Below, one piece after another: positions 35,740 to 44,829 of a stretch of 64,000 nt of DNA (position 1 is its first letter; every line of letters starts with the position of its first letter). Below the pieces are notes generated by a model. The model saw nothing but the letters and a program-made list of their open reading frames with translations, was not told the DNA's origin and ran no database searches. Location of the stretch: contig NZ_BCXI01000003.1 of assembly GCF_001895025.1 (NCBI RefSeq), forward strand, positions 62,001 through 126,000, in the 5' to 3' direction. The position numbers were made by a program, and so were the translations under genes. Origin of the DNA: Rhodococcus zopfii NBRC 100606 = JCM 9919 (GTDB taxonomy: Bacteria > Actinomycetota > Actinomycetes > Mycobacteriales > Mycobacteriaceae).

Positions 35740-37199
35740 CACCCACCGACAGCCACGTCGTGTCCGCCCGTGACCCCGGCGCCATCCGGCTGCGCCGGAT
35801 CGGGCATCAGTTGCTCGAGTGTAGGTCGCCAGTACTGTGTTCGGTCCGGGAAGCATGTGTTCAACAGTTCGACCATCGCAGCCGGAGCGATCGAGGCCCC
35901 GGGCGAGGCGCCGAGCAAACCCGCGATAGTACCTTCGGCGCCGGTGACGACCTCGGTGCCGAAGGCCAGCACCCCGATCTTGCGGGGATGAGGCTTGATC
36001 AACTGCGCCCGCTGACCGGCATCGATCAACGACCAGTCGCCGTCGTGGGCAGTGGGGTGAAAACGTCTCAATTGCTTCAGTTTCCGGCCACGTGAGGCCA
36101 GGAGCTGTCCGACGAGATAGCGCACCAACCCCAGGTTTCGAATCCCGACCGCAATCAACGGCGCCACGTTGCCGAGTCGGATCGTAGTGAACAGGTCGGT
36201 GAGCCGTCCCTGTTTGAGCAGTCGTGTACTGAATGTGGGGTAGGGGCCGAACATCAGCGAGTCGTGTCCGTCGATCACCCGTTTGTCCAGATGCGGCACG
36301 GACATCGGCGGGGCACCCACGTCCGCCCGACCGTAGACTTTGACCTGGTGGCGGGACACGACATCAGGGCGGTCGGTGTGCAGGAACTGTGCGCCGATGG
36401 GAAGCACAGCACAGCCGCGCGCTTCGGGAATACCGGCTTTCTGGAGCAGTTTGAGCGCGTGACCCCCCGCGCCGACGAACACGAACCGCGAGCGCACCGA
36501 GAAGCGGCCGGATCCGGAGCGGCCGGCCACGATCCAGGAGCCGTCCGGTACGCGACGCAAGCGGGTCACTTCGTGCCCTGTCCGCACTTCGACGCCCCGA
36601 TCGCGCATGCCCCGGATCAGGTCTCGCGTCAGAGCGCCGAAGTCCACATCGGTGCCGGCCTCGTGGAAGGTCGCGGCGATCGGGACGGACTCGTCGCGTC
36701 CGTCCATCACCAGTGGCGCCCACCTGGCGATCACCTCGGGGTCCTCGCTGTATTCCATGGCCGAGAACAGCGGCGAATGTTGCAGGGTCTCGTAGCGTCG
36801 GCGCAGGTAGGCGACATCGCGATTGCCGAACACCACGGTCATGTGCGGGGTCGCGGTCACGAATGAAGCGCTCAGGTCCCCCGCCTCGACGAGCGCTGCC
36901 CAGAACTGGCGTGAGAGCAGGAACTGCCGACCGATCTCCTCGGCCCGGGACGAATCGGTGGGATCAGGCATGTAGTTCAGTTCGCACAACCCGGCGTGGC
37001 CGGTCCCGGCGTTGTTCCATGCCGCACTGCTCTCTCGGGCCACGTCGTCCAGGCGTTCGAGGACGAGCACCGACCAGTCGGGCTCGAGCCGGGTGAGCAA
37101 CGCACCCAGTGTCGCCGACATGATGCCGCCGCCGATCAGCACGACATCGTAACGAGAATCGAATTGACTTGTACTACTGCTGGATCGACGGATGGTCAC
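35739..37199 (-). CDS. mqo: Malate:quinone oxidoreductase
   Basis: 486 residues. FAD-binding N-terminus DVVLIGGGIMSATLG, then the Mqo hallmarks ERLDDVARESSAAWNNAGTGHAGLCELNY and FGPYPTFSTRLLKQG, and the C-terminal LLGASPGASIAPAAMVELL. The enzyme oxidises malate to oxaloacetate at the membrane and reduces quinone, bypassing malate dehydrogenase. It is divergent from a LysR-type gene that probably controls it. No membrane helix, consistent with a peripheral protein. Confidence 0.96.
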   Translation of the reverse strand: MTIRRSSSSTSQFDSRYDVVLIGGGIMSATLGALLTRLEPDWSVLVLERLDDVARESSAAWNNAGTGHAGLCELNYMPDPTDSSRAEEIGRQFLLSRQFWAALVEAGDLSASFVTATPHMTVVFGNRDVAYLRRRYETLQHSPLFSAMEYSEDPEVIARWAPLVMDGRDESVPIAATFHEAGTDVDFGALTRDLIRGMRDRGVEVRTGHEVTRLRRVPDGSWIVAGRSGSGRFSVRSRFVFVGAGGHALKLLQKAGIPEARGCAVLPIGAQFLHTDRPDVVSRHQVKVYGRADVGAPPMSVPHLDKRVIDGHDSLMFGPYPTFSTRLLKQGRLTDLFTTIRLGNVAPLIAVGIRNLGLVRYLVGQLLASRGRKLKQLRRFHPTAHDGDWSLIDAGQRAQLIKPHPRKIGVLAFGTEVVTGAEGTIAGLLGASPGASIAPAAMVELLNTCFPDRTQYWRPTLEQLMPDPAQPDGAGVTGGHDVAVGG

Positions 37200-37293
37200 G
37201 GTCGCGTACCTGCCTTCCTCTCGTGGGTGCTACCAGGGTGCGCGCTCCGAACTCATCCGTCCAATGAGACTTCATGCGCATTACCATCCGAAT

Positions 37294-38211
37294 ATGGATT
37301 GGTTCATGTCCGAGGAGGCAGCATCGGTCGTTCCGCTACTGGCTGCATTCGACGCCGCAGCCCGAGAAGGCCACATCACCCACGCAGCCGAGCGGCTGGG
37401 GGTGCCGCAATCATCGGTCAGCCGCCGCATCAAGTCACTCGAACAGATGCTCGGAGTGCCGCTCTTCCAGCAGGTAGGACGCGGCGTCGCGCTGACCACC
37501 GCCGGGCGTGACCTCCACGAGCGCACCGAGTCGATGATCCGGGAGCTCGACGACGCGATCACCACCGTTCGCAGTCACGCCGACCCCGACAGCGGCGTGG
37601 TCCGTTTCGGATTCCCCCTCACCCTGGGACCGGTCAGCGTGCCGTCCGTGCTCGCGGAATTCCATCGCATCGCTCCCCGCATCCGCCTGCACCTGGTTCA
37701 ATCCCACGGGCAGGCGCTCGCGCAGATGGTTCGCGAAGGGCGTCTCGATCTCGCTGTGATGATCCCACCCCCGGACGACCTACCCGCGACCGTCCTGGGC
37801 CACCAGCGGCTGCTGCTCCACGTCTCGGAAACTCACCGGCTCGCGCGCCGTAAACGAGTCGACCTCGGTGAACTGTCGCACGAGCACTTCATCGCCGGTC
37901 CGCCCACCTACCACATCCGTAGGGAACTCGAAGAATGCTGTACTGGAGCAGGATTCGCTCCGTACATCGCGTTCGAGATCAGCGAGTTCGACACGATGCG
38001 GGCATTGGTGGCGCAAGGACTCGGGATTGCGCTGTTGCCTCCGTCCGAGACCGCGACCACCGGCGTGACCACGCTTCGTGTGGCCGGTATAGGGGATCGG
38101 GCTATCGGTCTGGCGATCGGTACACGTCATCCTTCACCGGCGGTGAACCGGCTGCATGCTCATATTGCCGCCCGGGCAGACCGATTGTGCGGTCCTTGTA
38201 GCAGGGGATAG
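37294..38211 (+). CDS. LysR family transcriptional regulator
   Basis: 305 residues. HTH near residues 20-50 (GHITHAAERLGVPQSSVSRRIKSLEQMLGVPLF), then the periplasmic-binding-like effector domain. A TACCAT box ends 6 nt before the ATG at 37294, indicating a leaderless start; an upstream ATG at 37264 is possible. Divergent orientation to mqo suggests control of malate oxidation, with an organic acid as likely co-inducer (inference). Confidence 0.92.
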   Translation: MDWFMSEEAASVVPLLAAFDAAAREGHITHAAERLGVPQSSVSRRIKSLEQMLGVPLFQQVGRGVALTTAGRDLHERTESMIRELDDAITTVRSHADPDSGVVRFGFPLTLGPVSVPSVLAEFHRIAPRIRLHLVQSHGQALAQMVREGRLDLAVMIPPPDDLPATVLGHQRLLLHVSETHRLARRKRVDLGELSHEHFIAGPPTYHIRRELEECCTGAGFAPYIAFEISEFDTMRALVAQGLGIALLPPSETATTGVTTLRVAGIGDRAIGLAIGTRHPSPAVNRLHAHIAARADRLCGPCSRG

Positions 38212-38263
38212 ATCGGACCTGATTGCACACGTGGCTGATTCGTGACGCTTCCAGCGAAATCGA

Positions 38264-39298
38264 CTATCTTTCAGCCGCTTCGAGTTCGGGTTCGGCGAGT
38301 TGGCCGAGTCGGCTCCTGATTCGTTCGATGTCGACAGGTAGCCGGCCGCTGTCGGTGAGTGCGCTCAGGGGCGTGGCTGCGAGGAAGACGGTGGTGATGT
38401 CGCAGTCGTACAGCACGTCGACCACGTTGGCGAAACGTTGAGCAGGCTCACGCCCCGCGGCTCGAAGGTCCGGCACTGCACTGACGACCCACGTGCTGAA
38501 CTGTCGCGCGAGGGCGAGGTAGTCGACCGGGGCTGTGGTGTTCTCACACAGGTCGGCGTAGTCCACCCAGAGGAATGACTCAGCTGCGCGCAGGACATGG
38601 ACGGGATGTCCGGCCGGAGTGAGAATTGTGCGTTCGTCGGGCGTGGGCGAACGCAGTCCCAGCCGGTCCCCTTGCTCCTGCGTGCCGGGGCTGACCCACC
38701 ATCCGGCGGCGAAACCGGCCTCGTGGCCGGAGACGGTGCGGTAGTCCACAGGCCCGTCGACGGAGATGACGGTGAAGAACTGCTCGATCAACTCGATCGA
38801 GGGAACGAAGTCGTCGTGGAACAGCGGGTTGGGCATCAGGGAACGTGGCGGGTAGTTCGAAGTCAGGATCACCCGAATCTGCCGATCGAGAAGAGCGGGC
38901 AGGAGACGGGCGATGAACTTGCCGTCCGCGGGATCGTGGACGTGGAACTCGTCGAAGCACACGAGATCCACACCGCCCAACAGCTCGTCCAGGGCAGCGG
39001 CAAGGTTGTTGCCGTGCCGTCGGATGCCCAGATGCAGGTCGCGGAAGAACTCGTGGAAGTGAACCCGCACCTTCCGATCGGTCGGCAGCGCGGCGAAGTA
39101 CGTCGCCATCAGCCAGCTCTTGCCCCGCCCGACGGGACCCCACAGATACAGATTCAGATCGCCGGCGGCGAGGGCCGCCGCGGCTTCCAGCTGCGAATCG
39201 TCGAGGGTGAATCCCAGACCTCGTGCGGCGGTGTCGAATGCAGCGTCGTGTACGTGCAGTGAACGACGCGGTGGGGCCGTCCGGCGAGTCCAACGCAT
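38264..39298 (-). CDS. zapE: Cell division protein ZapE (AFG1-like ATPase)
   Basis: 344 residues. Walker A LWGPVGRGKSWLM, the HFHEFFRDLH motif, Walker B LVCFDEFHVHD and sensor LTSNYPPRSLMPN are all typical of the ZapE/AFG1 family. In E. coli ZapE modulates the Z-ring under stress; the actinobacterial role is less clear. ATG at 39298 preferred, since the alternative at 39316 lies within the palindrome shared with the divergent TetR gene. Confidence 0.9.
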   Translation of the reverse strand: MRWTRRTAPPRRSLHVHDAAFDTAARGLGFTLDDSQLEAAAALAAGDLNLYLWGPVGRGKSWLMATYFAALPTDRKVRVHFHEFFRDLHLGIRRHGNNLAAALDELLGGVDLVCFDEFHVHDPADGKFIARLLPALLDRQIRVILTSNYPPRSLMPNPLFHDDFVPSIELIEQFFTVISVDGPVDYRTVSGHEAGFAAGWWVSPGTQEQGDRLGLRSPTPDERTILTPAGHPVHVLRAAESFLWVDYADLCENTTAPVDYLALARQFSTWVVSAVPDLRAAGREPAQRFANVVDVLYDCDITTVFLAATPLSALTDSGRLPVDIERIRSRLGQLAEPELEAAER

Positions 39299-39307
39299 GG
39301 TCCGAGA

Positions 39308-39323
39308 CTCTAGCATCGTAGAG
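39308..39323. promoter_or_regulatory. Palindrome between zapE and the divergent TetR gene
   Basis: CTCTAGCATCGTAGAG: 5-bp arms CTCTA/TAGAG around 6 bp. It lies 23 bp upstream of the TetR ATG and may be its own operator. Confidence 0.35.
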
Positions 39324-39345
39324 CTTCGGGGAAATGGAGGTAGAC

Positions 39346-39942
39346 ATGGCTGATCGTCGCTCCCGCCGGGACCTGATCTGCGAGGCCGCGTTGGATCTGG
39401 CTGCCGAAGGCGGGAACCATGCGCTGACACATCAGGGCATCGATGCACGCCTCGGCCTGGCCCGGGGCTCGACTTCGTACTACTACCGCACCCGTCACGC
39501 GCTGGTGTCCGCCGCAATCGCGCACCTGACACGCCGGTCCCGTGAACACTTCGAGAGTGCCGCACCCTCTGTCGTGCCGCCCACGATAGAAGTAGCCGGG
39601 AACCTGATCGCAGACCAGCTCGAAACGCTGCTGACCGACCGGCGGAGGGACGTACTGGCTCGGTACGCGCTGGTCGTCGACGCGTCCGCGGATGACGAGT
39701 TGAGGGCAGGGTTGGCGTCGTGCCTGTTCTCGCTTCCCGCCGCAACCGCACTGATGGAGGAGCTCGGTGCATCCGAGCCCCTGGATGCTGCGCGCGATCT
39801 CATAAGTCTGCTCGAAGGGATGGTTTTCGATTTCGCTTCCGGGACAAGGGCACTCGTACCCGGCGGGTCTTTCACCGATCATCGTGAGTCGTTGCGGACC
39901 GCGATCCGTCTGTGGATAGGCACCCTCGCCACGAGCCGATGA
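39346..39942 (+). CDS. TetR family transcriptional regulator
   Basis: 198 residues. HTH at about 8-50 (ICEAALDLAAEGGNHALTHQGIDARLGLARGSTSYYYRTRHALV); the rest is an all-helical C-domain with the TetR_C_17-like pattern. The ATG at 39346 follows GGAGGT by 4 nt. It is convergent with the lanthipeptide exporter gene (15 bp apart) and divergent from zapE. Its target may be zapE, itself or the peptide cluster; sequence gives no decision. Confidence 0.9.
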   Translation: MADRRSRRDLICEAALDLAAEGGNHALTHQGIDARLGLARGSTSYYYRTRHALVSAAIAHLTRRSREHFESAAPSVVPPTIEVAGNLIADQLETLLTDRRRDVLARYALVVDASADDELRAGLASCLFSLPAATALMEELGASEPLDAARDLISLLEGMVFDFASGTRALVPGGSFTDHRESLRTAIRLWIGTLATSR

Positions 39943-39957
39943 CATCCGCGTTGGCGG

Positions 39958-41949
39958 TCACCCGGCAGCGTCATCGGTGTTCACGGCTCGGCCGGGACTG
40001 GGGTCTCCGGAACTGTTGCGGGACAGTGCTTCCGTTCCGGCGTTCCACATCCGGTCCTCGTACGGCTCGGCCTGGAGCCGATAGAAGTCGTGGTAGATCC
40101 CCCCGCGTCGCATGAGCTCGGCGTGCGTGCCGCAATCCACCATCCGGCCACGGTCGAGGACCACGATCCGATCGGCCAGACTCACACCGGAGAGCCGGTG
40201 GGTGATGAGGACGACCGCACGCCCGCCCGCTTCGGCCCGGATCATGTCGAAGATCATGCGCTCGGCGGGGGCGTCGAGCGCGGCCGTGGGTTCGTCGACG
40301 ATCAGCAGTCCGGGATTGCGGTAGAGGCTTCGTGCGATGGCGATGCGCTGCCACTGCCCGCCGGAAAGATCCGTGCCCCCGACATAGGACGGATCCAGCA
40401 TCGTGTCCGGCCCGTCGGGCAGTCTCGCCAGCACCTCTGCGGCACCCGAAGCCAGGCATGCCTGGCGGAGCCGGACGTCCGGTTCGGTGTTCGGTGCACG
40501 GCCGATGGTGATGTTCTCCCGTGCAGAGAACGGCCAGCGAGTGAAATCCTGTGCGACAACGGCTATCCGGTCGCGCAGCCATCGCCGATCCACCTGCTCG
40601 ATCGGCACACCCGAATACGAGACCCGCCCGCTGTCCGGTCGATACAGTCCGGCGATGATCCTGGCCAGCGTCGACTTCCCTGCGCCGTTGCCACCGACGA
40701 CGGCGACGACCTCACCCGGGGCGATGTCCAGGCTGATTCCACGCAGCGCCGGCGTCGCCGCCGACGGATAGGTGAAGGACACGTTGCGCAGTGCGACGGT
40801 GAATCGGTCGGAATACGGTATCGAGTTCCCGGAGCTTTCCTGCCGGTGCTCGGCCTCTCGCACGAAATCCACATAGTCCTGGTAGAACAGCGCGTTCTCG
40901 TAGGCGACATTCGTGGACGCGCTGAACCCTCGCATCGCCGACAACGCCGTCCTGATCGCCACCGCGGCAGTGCCGGCGACAGCCAACTGCATCGCACCGA
41001 CGTTCAGCAGGATCAGCAACACCACGTAGACGAGGCCGACGCCGGCCCCCGACAACGCCATACCGAATACCTGGGATCGGGCCTGGGCGTTCTCCGACGT
41101 CAATTGCGCGTCCCGCACATATCGCGCCAGCGCGCCGAACCGTTCCAGGAGATACGCGCCCATTGCGTACGCCCGGATCTCGGCCGCGGAGCGTCGGTCG
41201 GACATCAGATCGGCGAAGGTGTCCATCCTGCGCTGGGGTCCGCTGGTCTCGGCATACACGTTGTAGACCAGCCGGGCGGCCAGCACCGACGCGAACCAGC
41301 TCGGCACGACAGCCACGACCATCAGAGGCAGCAGGACCGGATGCAGCACGGTGAGGACGCCGCCCACGGCGACGAGTCCGAAGACACCGGCGACGGTTTC
41401 GAGGCCGCTGAACAGCAGACCGGTCACAGCGTCCGGGGATCGATCGCGCACCCGATGGAGTACGTCGCGGAAGCGACGATCATCGAAGGCGACGAGTTCG
41501 ACGGCGGTGGTCAGGGTGAGCAGTCGGGTGCGAATCGCCAGTTGGAGTTTGGGAACCAATCGGCTGCGTTGCCAGTCGACGATCTCCCGCAGTCCCGCGC
41601 GCACGACGAGCGCGATCAGCATCAGGGCCAGGCCGGGTGCCGCCGCTCGCACCCGCTCCGGAGTCGGCCCGGCCGTCAGCAGGCTCGACAGGACATCGGT
41701 CGTGGCGAGCAAGCCGACGGCGGTCAGGATCTCGGCGCTCGTGACTCCTCCGATGATCGCGACCGTGTTCATCGGACCGGCCCGGAAGCATTCGCGAAGC
41801 AACCGGCCGTAGACCTTCGGCAGCTTCCTCACGACGACCCAGAACCCCGCCGTGCGGACCGCCTCGTCGTGGGTGGTCCACGCCTCCACCCCGGGGGCAA
41901 TCTTCGCAGGTTCGAAGGTTTCTCGTTCCTCTGGATACATGACAACCAC
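39958..41949 (-). CDS. ABC exporter (fused permease-ATPase) of the lanthipeptide cluster
   Basis: 663 residues. After a ~45-residue cytosolic N-terminus come six membrane helices (about 60-350), then a nucleotide-binding domain with Walker A VGGNGAGKST (note Gly-Asn for the usual Pro-Asn/Ser), signature LSGGQWQRI, Walker B LLIVDEPTAALD and His in LITHRLSG. There is no C39 peptidase domain, so leader removal must be done by another enzyme, presumably the M16 pair. It is the last gene of the leftward operon. Start: GTG 41949 (2 bp after the preceding stop) or ATG 41940. Confidence 0.9.
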   Translation of the reverse strand: MVVMYPEERETFEPAKIAPGVEAWTTHDEAVRTAGFWVVVRKLPKVYGRLLRECFRAGPMNTVAIIGGVTSAEILTAVGLLATTDVLSSLLTAGPTPERVRAAAPGLALMLIALVVRAGLREIVDWQRSRLVPKLQLAIRTRLLTLTTAVELVAFDDRRFRDVLHRVRDRSPDAVTGLLFSGLETVAGVFGLVAVGGVLTVLHPVLLPLMVVAVVPSWFASVLAARLVYNVYAETSGPQRRMDTFADLMSDRRSAAEIRAYAMGAYLLERFGALARYVRDAQLTSENAQARSQVFGMALSGAGVGLVYVVLLILLNVGAMQLAVAGTAAVAIRTALSAMRGFSASTNVAYENALFYQDYVDFVREAEHRQESSGNSIPYSDRFTVALRNVSFTYPSAATPALRGISLDIAPGEVVAVVGGNGAGKSTLARIIAGLYRPDSGRVSYSGVPIEQVDRRWLRDRIAVVAQDFTRWPFSARENITIGRAPNTEPDVRLRQACLASGAAEVLARLPDGPDTMLDPSYVGGTDLSGGQWQRIAIARSLYRNPGLLIVDEPTAALDAPAERMIFDMIRAEAGGRAVVLITHRLSGVSLADRIVVLDRGRMVDCGTHAELMRRGGIYHDFYRLQAEPYEDRMWNAGTEALSRNSSGDPSPGRAVNTDDAAG

Positions 41950-41951
41950 GC

Positions 41952-42482
41952 CTATGCCGCCCGGACCTGGTCGACGACGAACGCCTCTCCGACATACAGC
42001 TCCGCGAGCACAGCCGCGACCGCGTCACGATCGACGGCATCGATGAGACGGCGGTAATCGTCGATGACGTCGGGGCGTCCGTACCGGGCGACGAAACCGC
42101 ACACCGCGTCCACGAACTGCGGCAATCCGGATACGCTGATGTCCAGCAGGCTCTGCGCACAGGCTTTCGCCCGGGCAAGGTCGCGGTCGCTGAAGGACAT
42201 GCGTCCCACACCCGCGATCGCGGCGCGGGTTCGCTCCACGATCTGGGCCGGGGCACATGCCGTATTCAGCCGATACTCGATCACCATGACGTTGCGTGCC
42301 CCTACCGAATCGATCGTGGACATCGCCGAGGTCGCCGGAATCCCCGCCGCGGCCAGGTGTTGCTCCAGAACCGACCCGCCGGGGTTGTTCACCAGCATCG
42401 CTGCGATGCGCGCGGCGATATGCCTGTCGTCGTCCTCGTCGTAGTAGGGCCTGGCAGCGAAGACGATTCGATTGTCGCCCAT
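41952..42482 (-). CDS. M16 peptidase-like protein, C-terminal-half homologue
   Basis: 176 residues resembling the second half of M16 (insulinase/pitrilysin) proteins: NPGGSVLEQHLAAAGIPATS corresponds to the stretch after the conserved Gly-Gly in the C-terminal M16 domain, followed by the helix-rich RDLARAKACAQSLL and a final FVARYGRPDVIDDYRRLIDAV. No HxxEH motif, so it is not itself catalytic. M16B enzymes act as a pair of an active and an inactive subunit; the active half is at 43624-44829. Start at 42482 is fixed by GGAGGT 7 nt upstream. Confidence 0.65.
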   Translation of the reverse strand: MGDNRIVFAARPYYDEDDDRHIAARIAAMLVNNPGGSVLEQHLAAAGIPATSAMSTIDSVGARNVMVIEYRLNTACAPAQIVERTRAAIAGVGRMSFSDRDLARAKACAQSLLDISVSGLPQFVDAVCGFVARYGRPDVIDDYRRLIDAVDRDAVAAVLAELYVGEAFVVDQVRAA

Positions 42483-42507
42483 GTCGATCACCTCCGATCG
42501 CGGCTCA

Positions 42508-43068
42508 TCAGGGCATCATCGAGGCCACGGCCCCCATGACGATGGTCGTCAGGGAAAGGTCCCCGGTGCCGAACGCGGCCGCAAGCGCATAGCCGACGAG
42601 CAGTTCCTCCACTGTCGGGACGGGAGGCTCCACCGTCTTGTGCAGCACCTTCCTCGGAAGAGCCCAGAACACTTCGACGGTGCCGCCCGCACGAAGGGTG
42701 AATTCGCCGAATTCCTTCTCGATCTCGTGGGGCTTCCCGTTCAGATAGGTGGTCGCCTCGATGTCCTTGGGACGCAGGCTCACGAATCGGCCGTCGAACT
42801 CCGCCACGATGCGGTAGTTGCGCTTGAACAGCCGGCCACTGCCGATCGTCAGCGTCAGTTCACGGCCGTTCACGCGGGCGGAGACGGCAGCGGCATCGCG
42901 GGTGCCGAGGGGGCACTTGTGGGTCCGGGGACCGATCCGCTCGATGACGACGGAATTGCTGTCGTCGGACTCGGGGAACGTCCTGACACTGTTCTCGGAT
43001 CGTTCGATGATCACCGTCCCGGAGATCAGGGTGTCGACTGCGGTGCGTTCAGGACCTGCTGTTGTCAT
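42508..43068 (-). CDS. Unrecognised protein of the lanthipeptide cluster
   Basis: 186 residues. Residues 1-140 are strand-rich by pattern (TLISGTVIIERS, RELTLTIGSGRLFKRNYRIVAEFDGRFVSLRP); the C-terminal ~35 residues are hydrophobic with small residues (ELLVGYALAAAFGTGDLSLTTIVMG), enough for a membrane or amphipathic anchor. I do not recognise a family. Its position within the operon and 20-bp overlap with the preceding gene imply it works with the others, for example as a docking or immunity factor (speculation). Confidence 0.8.
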   Translation of the reverse strand: MTTAGPERTAVDTLISGTVIIERSENSVRTFPESDDSNSVVIERIGPRTHKCPLGTRDAAAVSARVNGRELTLTIGSGRLFKRNYRIVAEFDGRFVSLRPKDIEATTYLNGKPHEIEKEFGEFTLRAGGTVEVFWALPRKVLHKTVEPPVPTVEELLVGYALAAAFGTGDLSLTTIVMGAVASMMP

Positions 43069-43627
43069 CTTCTATCCTCACATTCCCGCCGATGACGGCG
43101 AACTCCGATGGTGTTGTGGTGTAACAGGATCGGACTGGAGAGTACAGCTGCACCGGGAGGCACTCCGGCGTGGCCAGCGCGCGGGTCATCACCGATCGGC
43201 GCAGCTGTGCATACGCCGATTCGGGAGGCCCGGTGTGCGGTTCCGCAGGCTCGCCCTCACCCGGACGCGACACGCGGTCCTCGATCTCCGCGGTCGCATC
43301 GAAGACTGCCAGCGCGAGCGCGCGTGTGCGTTCCCACCCGCTTTCGATACAGCTCGCCGAGACGATGATCGTCCGTTCGTCGTAGGAGACCGACAGGGAC
43401 GACCCGCGTGCCCAGCCGGTCGACACGCGGTCCGGTGACGCAGCGTCCGGGTCCGTCGCCGCCTCGAGGGTGTCCACCGCGCGTCGGTAGACGGCCCGCA
43501 CGAGGTGACGCGGCCACGTCTCGACCATCCGCACGAACCGCGCCTCCACGAGCGGATTGCCCGGGTCGCCGATGACGATCGTCGCGATGCCGCTCGACGA
43601 CGGTACGGACCGACATTGCAGTGTCAT
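43049..43627 (-). CDS. Unrecognised cluster protein, possibly a degenerate M16 domain
   Basis: 192 residues. The segment GSSLSVSYDERTIIVSASC followed by ERTRALALAVFDATAEIED recalls the strand-helix unit of the first M16 domain (strands, then the helix before the third zinc ligand), but there is no HxxEH. The terminal part (LPVQLYSPVRSCYTTT) has no match I know. The ATG overlaps the stop of the active M16 gene (ATGA). Could be an M16 accessory domain or something new; confidence in the gene is high, in the family low. Confidence 0.75.
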   Translation of the reverse strand: MTLQCRSVPSSSGIATIVIGDPGNPLVEARFVRMVETWPRHLVRAVYRRAVDTLEAATDPDAASPDRVSTGWARGSSLSVSYDERTIIVSASCIESGWERTRALALAVFDATAEIEDRVSRPGEGEPAEPHTGPPESAYAQLRRSVMTRALATPECLPVQLYSPVRSCYTTTPSEFAVIGGNVRIEDDNSRS

Positions 43628-44829
43628 CGTGGCCTCACTCCTACCGGAACCACCTCGGGGTCTGTCGCCAGCATCTGTTCGACAAGGACCGCAAGGCTTC
43701 TCGCCAGAACGAGATTCTCGGATTCGGTGCGTCCGGTCGTCCGGAGGTCGGGATGAGCGACGTCGTCGTGGACCTTCGCGCGGTTGCGGGCGATTGCGCG
43801 CTGCGGCAGCGCCTGATTCAGCCGTGCGCACCGGAACAGCCGATGGCGATCCAATGCCGCCATCAGGCCGGGTCGGACAGCACGGATCTCGGTGAGCAGC
43901 AAGGAGAGGGCTTGTTCGAGGGGTCGCCGGGCCAGTCGCCGATACTCCTCCGCGGGGAGTTCGCGATCCGGGGAAATGCCGACCCCGAGGTAGTCCGCAC
44001 CGCGAGTCACGTGTCTCTCCCCGAACTGGCTCACCCGAATTTCCCATCGGGAAGGGCCCAGGCCAGCGACCGGACGGTCGTGCACAACGAGGCGCATCAG
44101 TGTGGCCAGGTCGTCGAGTTCTGCCGCTCTATGCCACTCGTCGTATCGGAAAAGCCAGCCGCAGAAGGCGATCCGTCCGGTGTCGGGATCGGGACAGTGG
44201 CCGCCTGCTGCTGCGGTCGCCACGGTTTCCAGCCCGGACGTGCCGTCACGGTGGGCTGCCTCGTTCGCTGTGCGCGGCCACCGGACGACCTCGGGGGTCG
44301 ACGTCGAGAACATGGTGGGCCGTGGGCCCCAGGTCTGCTGTACGGCCGCCGCCAGGCTGTCGACCGTCCACTCGTGGAGGAGCGCACGATGCCCGTATCC
44401 CCAGTCCGTCCCGGGGCCGTAGACTCCGAGACGTCGTGGCAGTTCGCGATCGAATGCGCAGCCCACCGCCTCCGATTCCGCAGACACGATTTCTTCGTCG
44501 ATCACCGACACCTCGTGAGCCAGATCCCCCTCGGTCCACTGCCACCAGTCGATGGTGTCCAGGGGCGTGGCCGCCGACGAATCGACGAAGAGCAACAGTT
44601 CGGTCTGGTACTGGAGAGTCTTGGCGCTGCACATGACGAGGCGATCTCCGTACATGCGGCGGAGGGAAGCCAGCGCCCAGTGTTCGCGGAGATGGGCGAA
44701 CCCGGAACCGTACTCCACGTCGTCGTGGGCGCCTCCGTCGATGATCACGGACACCATCGGATTCCGCTGCGCTCCCCGCATCGCCGCGGCGGAGAAGTCG
44801 ATCGTGTGGGTGCCGGCCGCCGTCAGCAT
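43624..44829 (-). CDS. M16-family metallopeptidase, probable leader peptidase
   Basis: 401 residues. The inverted zinc motif HxxEH is at His46-Leu-Arg-Glu49-His50 in GSGFAHLREHWAL, preceded by the family's D-x-x-x-x-G-S-G approach. An acidic stretch (IDEEIVSAESE, about 110-120) can supply the third ligand. The second half (about 190-400) is unlike standard M16 proteins and holds conserved-looking WLFRYDEWH and RPLEQALSLL. I infer it removes the leader of the precursor at 48360, together with the C-half homologue at 41952. Start overlaps the HopA1-like stop by 7 bp. Confidence 0.7.
   Translation of the reverse strand: MLTAAGTHTIDFSAAAMRGAQRNPMVSVIIDGGAHDDVEYGSGFAHLREHWALASLRRMYGDRLVMCSAKTLQYQTELLLFVDSSAATPLDTIDWWQWTEGDLAHEVSVIDEEIVSAESEAVGCAFDRELPRRLGVYGPGTDWGYGHRALLHEWTVDSLAAAVQQTWGPRPTMFSTSTPEVVRWPRTANEAAHRDGTSGLETVATAAAGGHCPDPDTGRIAFCGWLFRYDEWHRAAELDDLATLMRLVVHDRPVAGLGPSRWEIRVSQFGERHVTRGADYLGVGISPDRELPAEEYRRLARRPLEQALSLLLTEIRAVRPGLMAALDRHRLFRCARLNQALPQRAIARNRAKVHDDVAHPDLRTTGRTESENLVLARSLAVLVEQMLATDPEVVPVGVRPR

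Noticed and set aside
39346-39942. TetR gene as dedicated regulator of the lanthipeptide cluster
   Set aside because: It is convergent with the exporter gene and shares a promoter region with zapE; nothing near the precursor promoter matches the palindrome at 39308.
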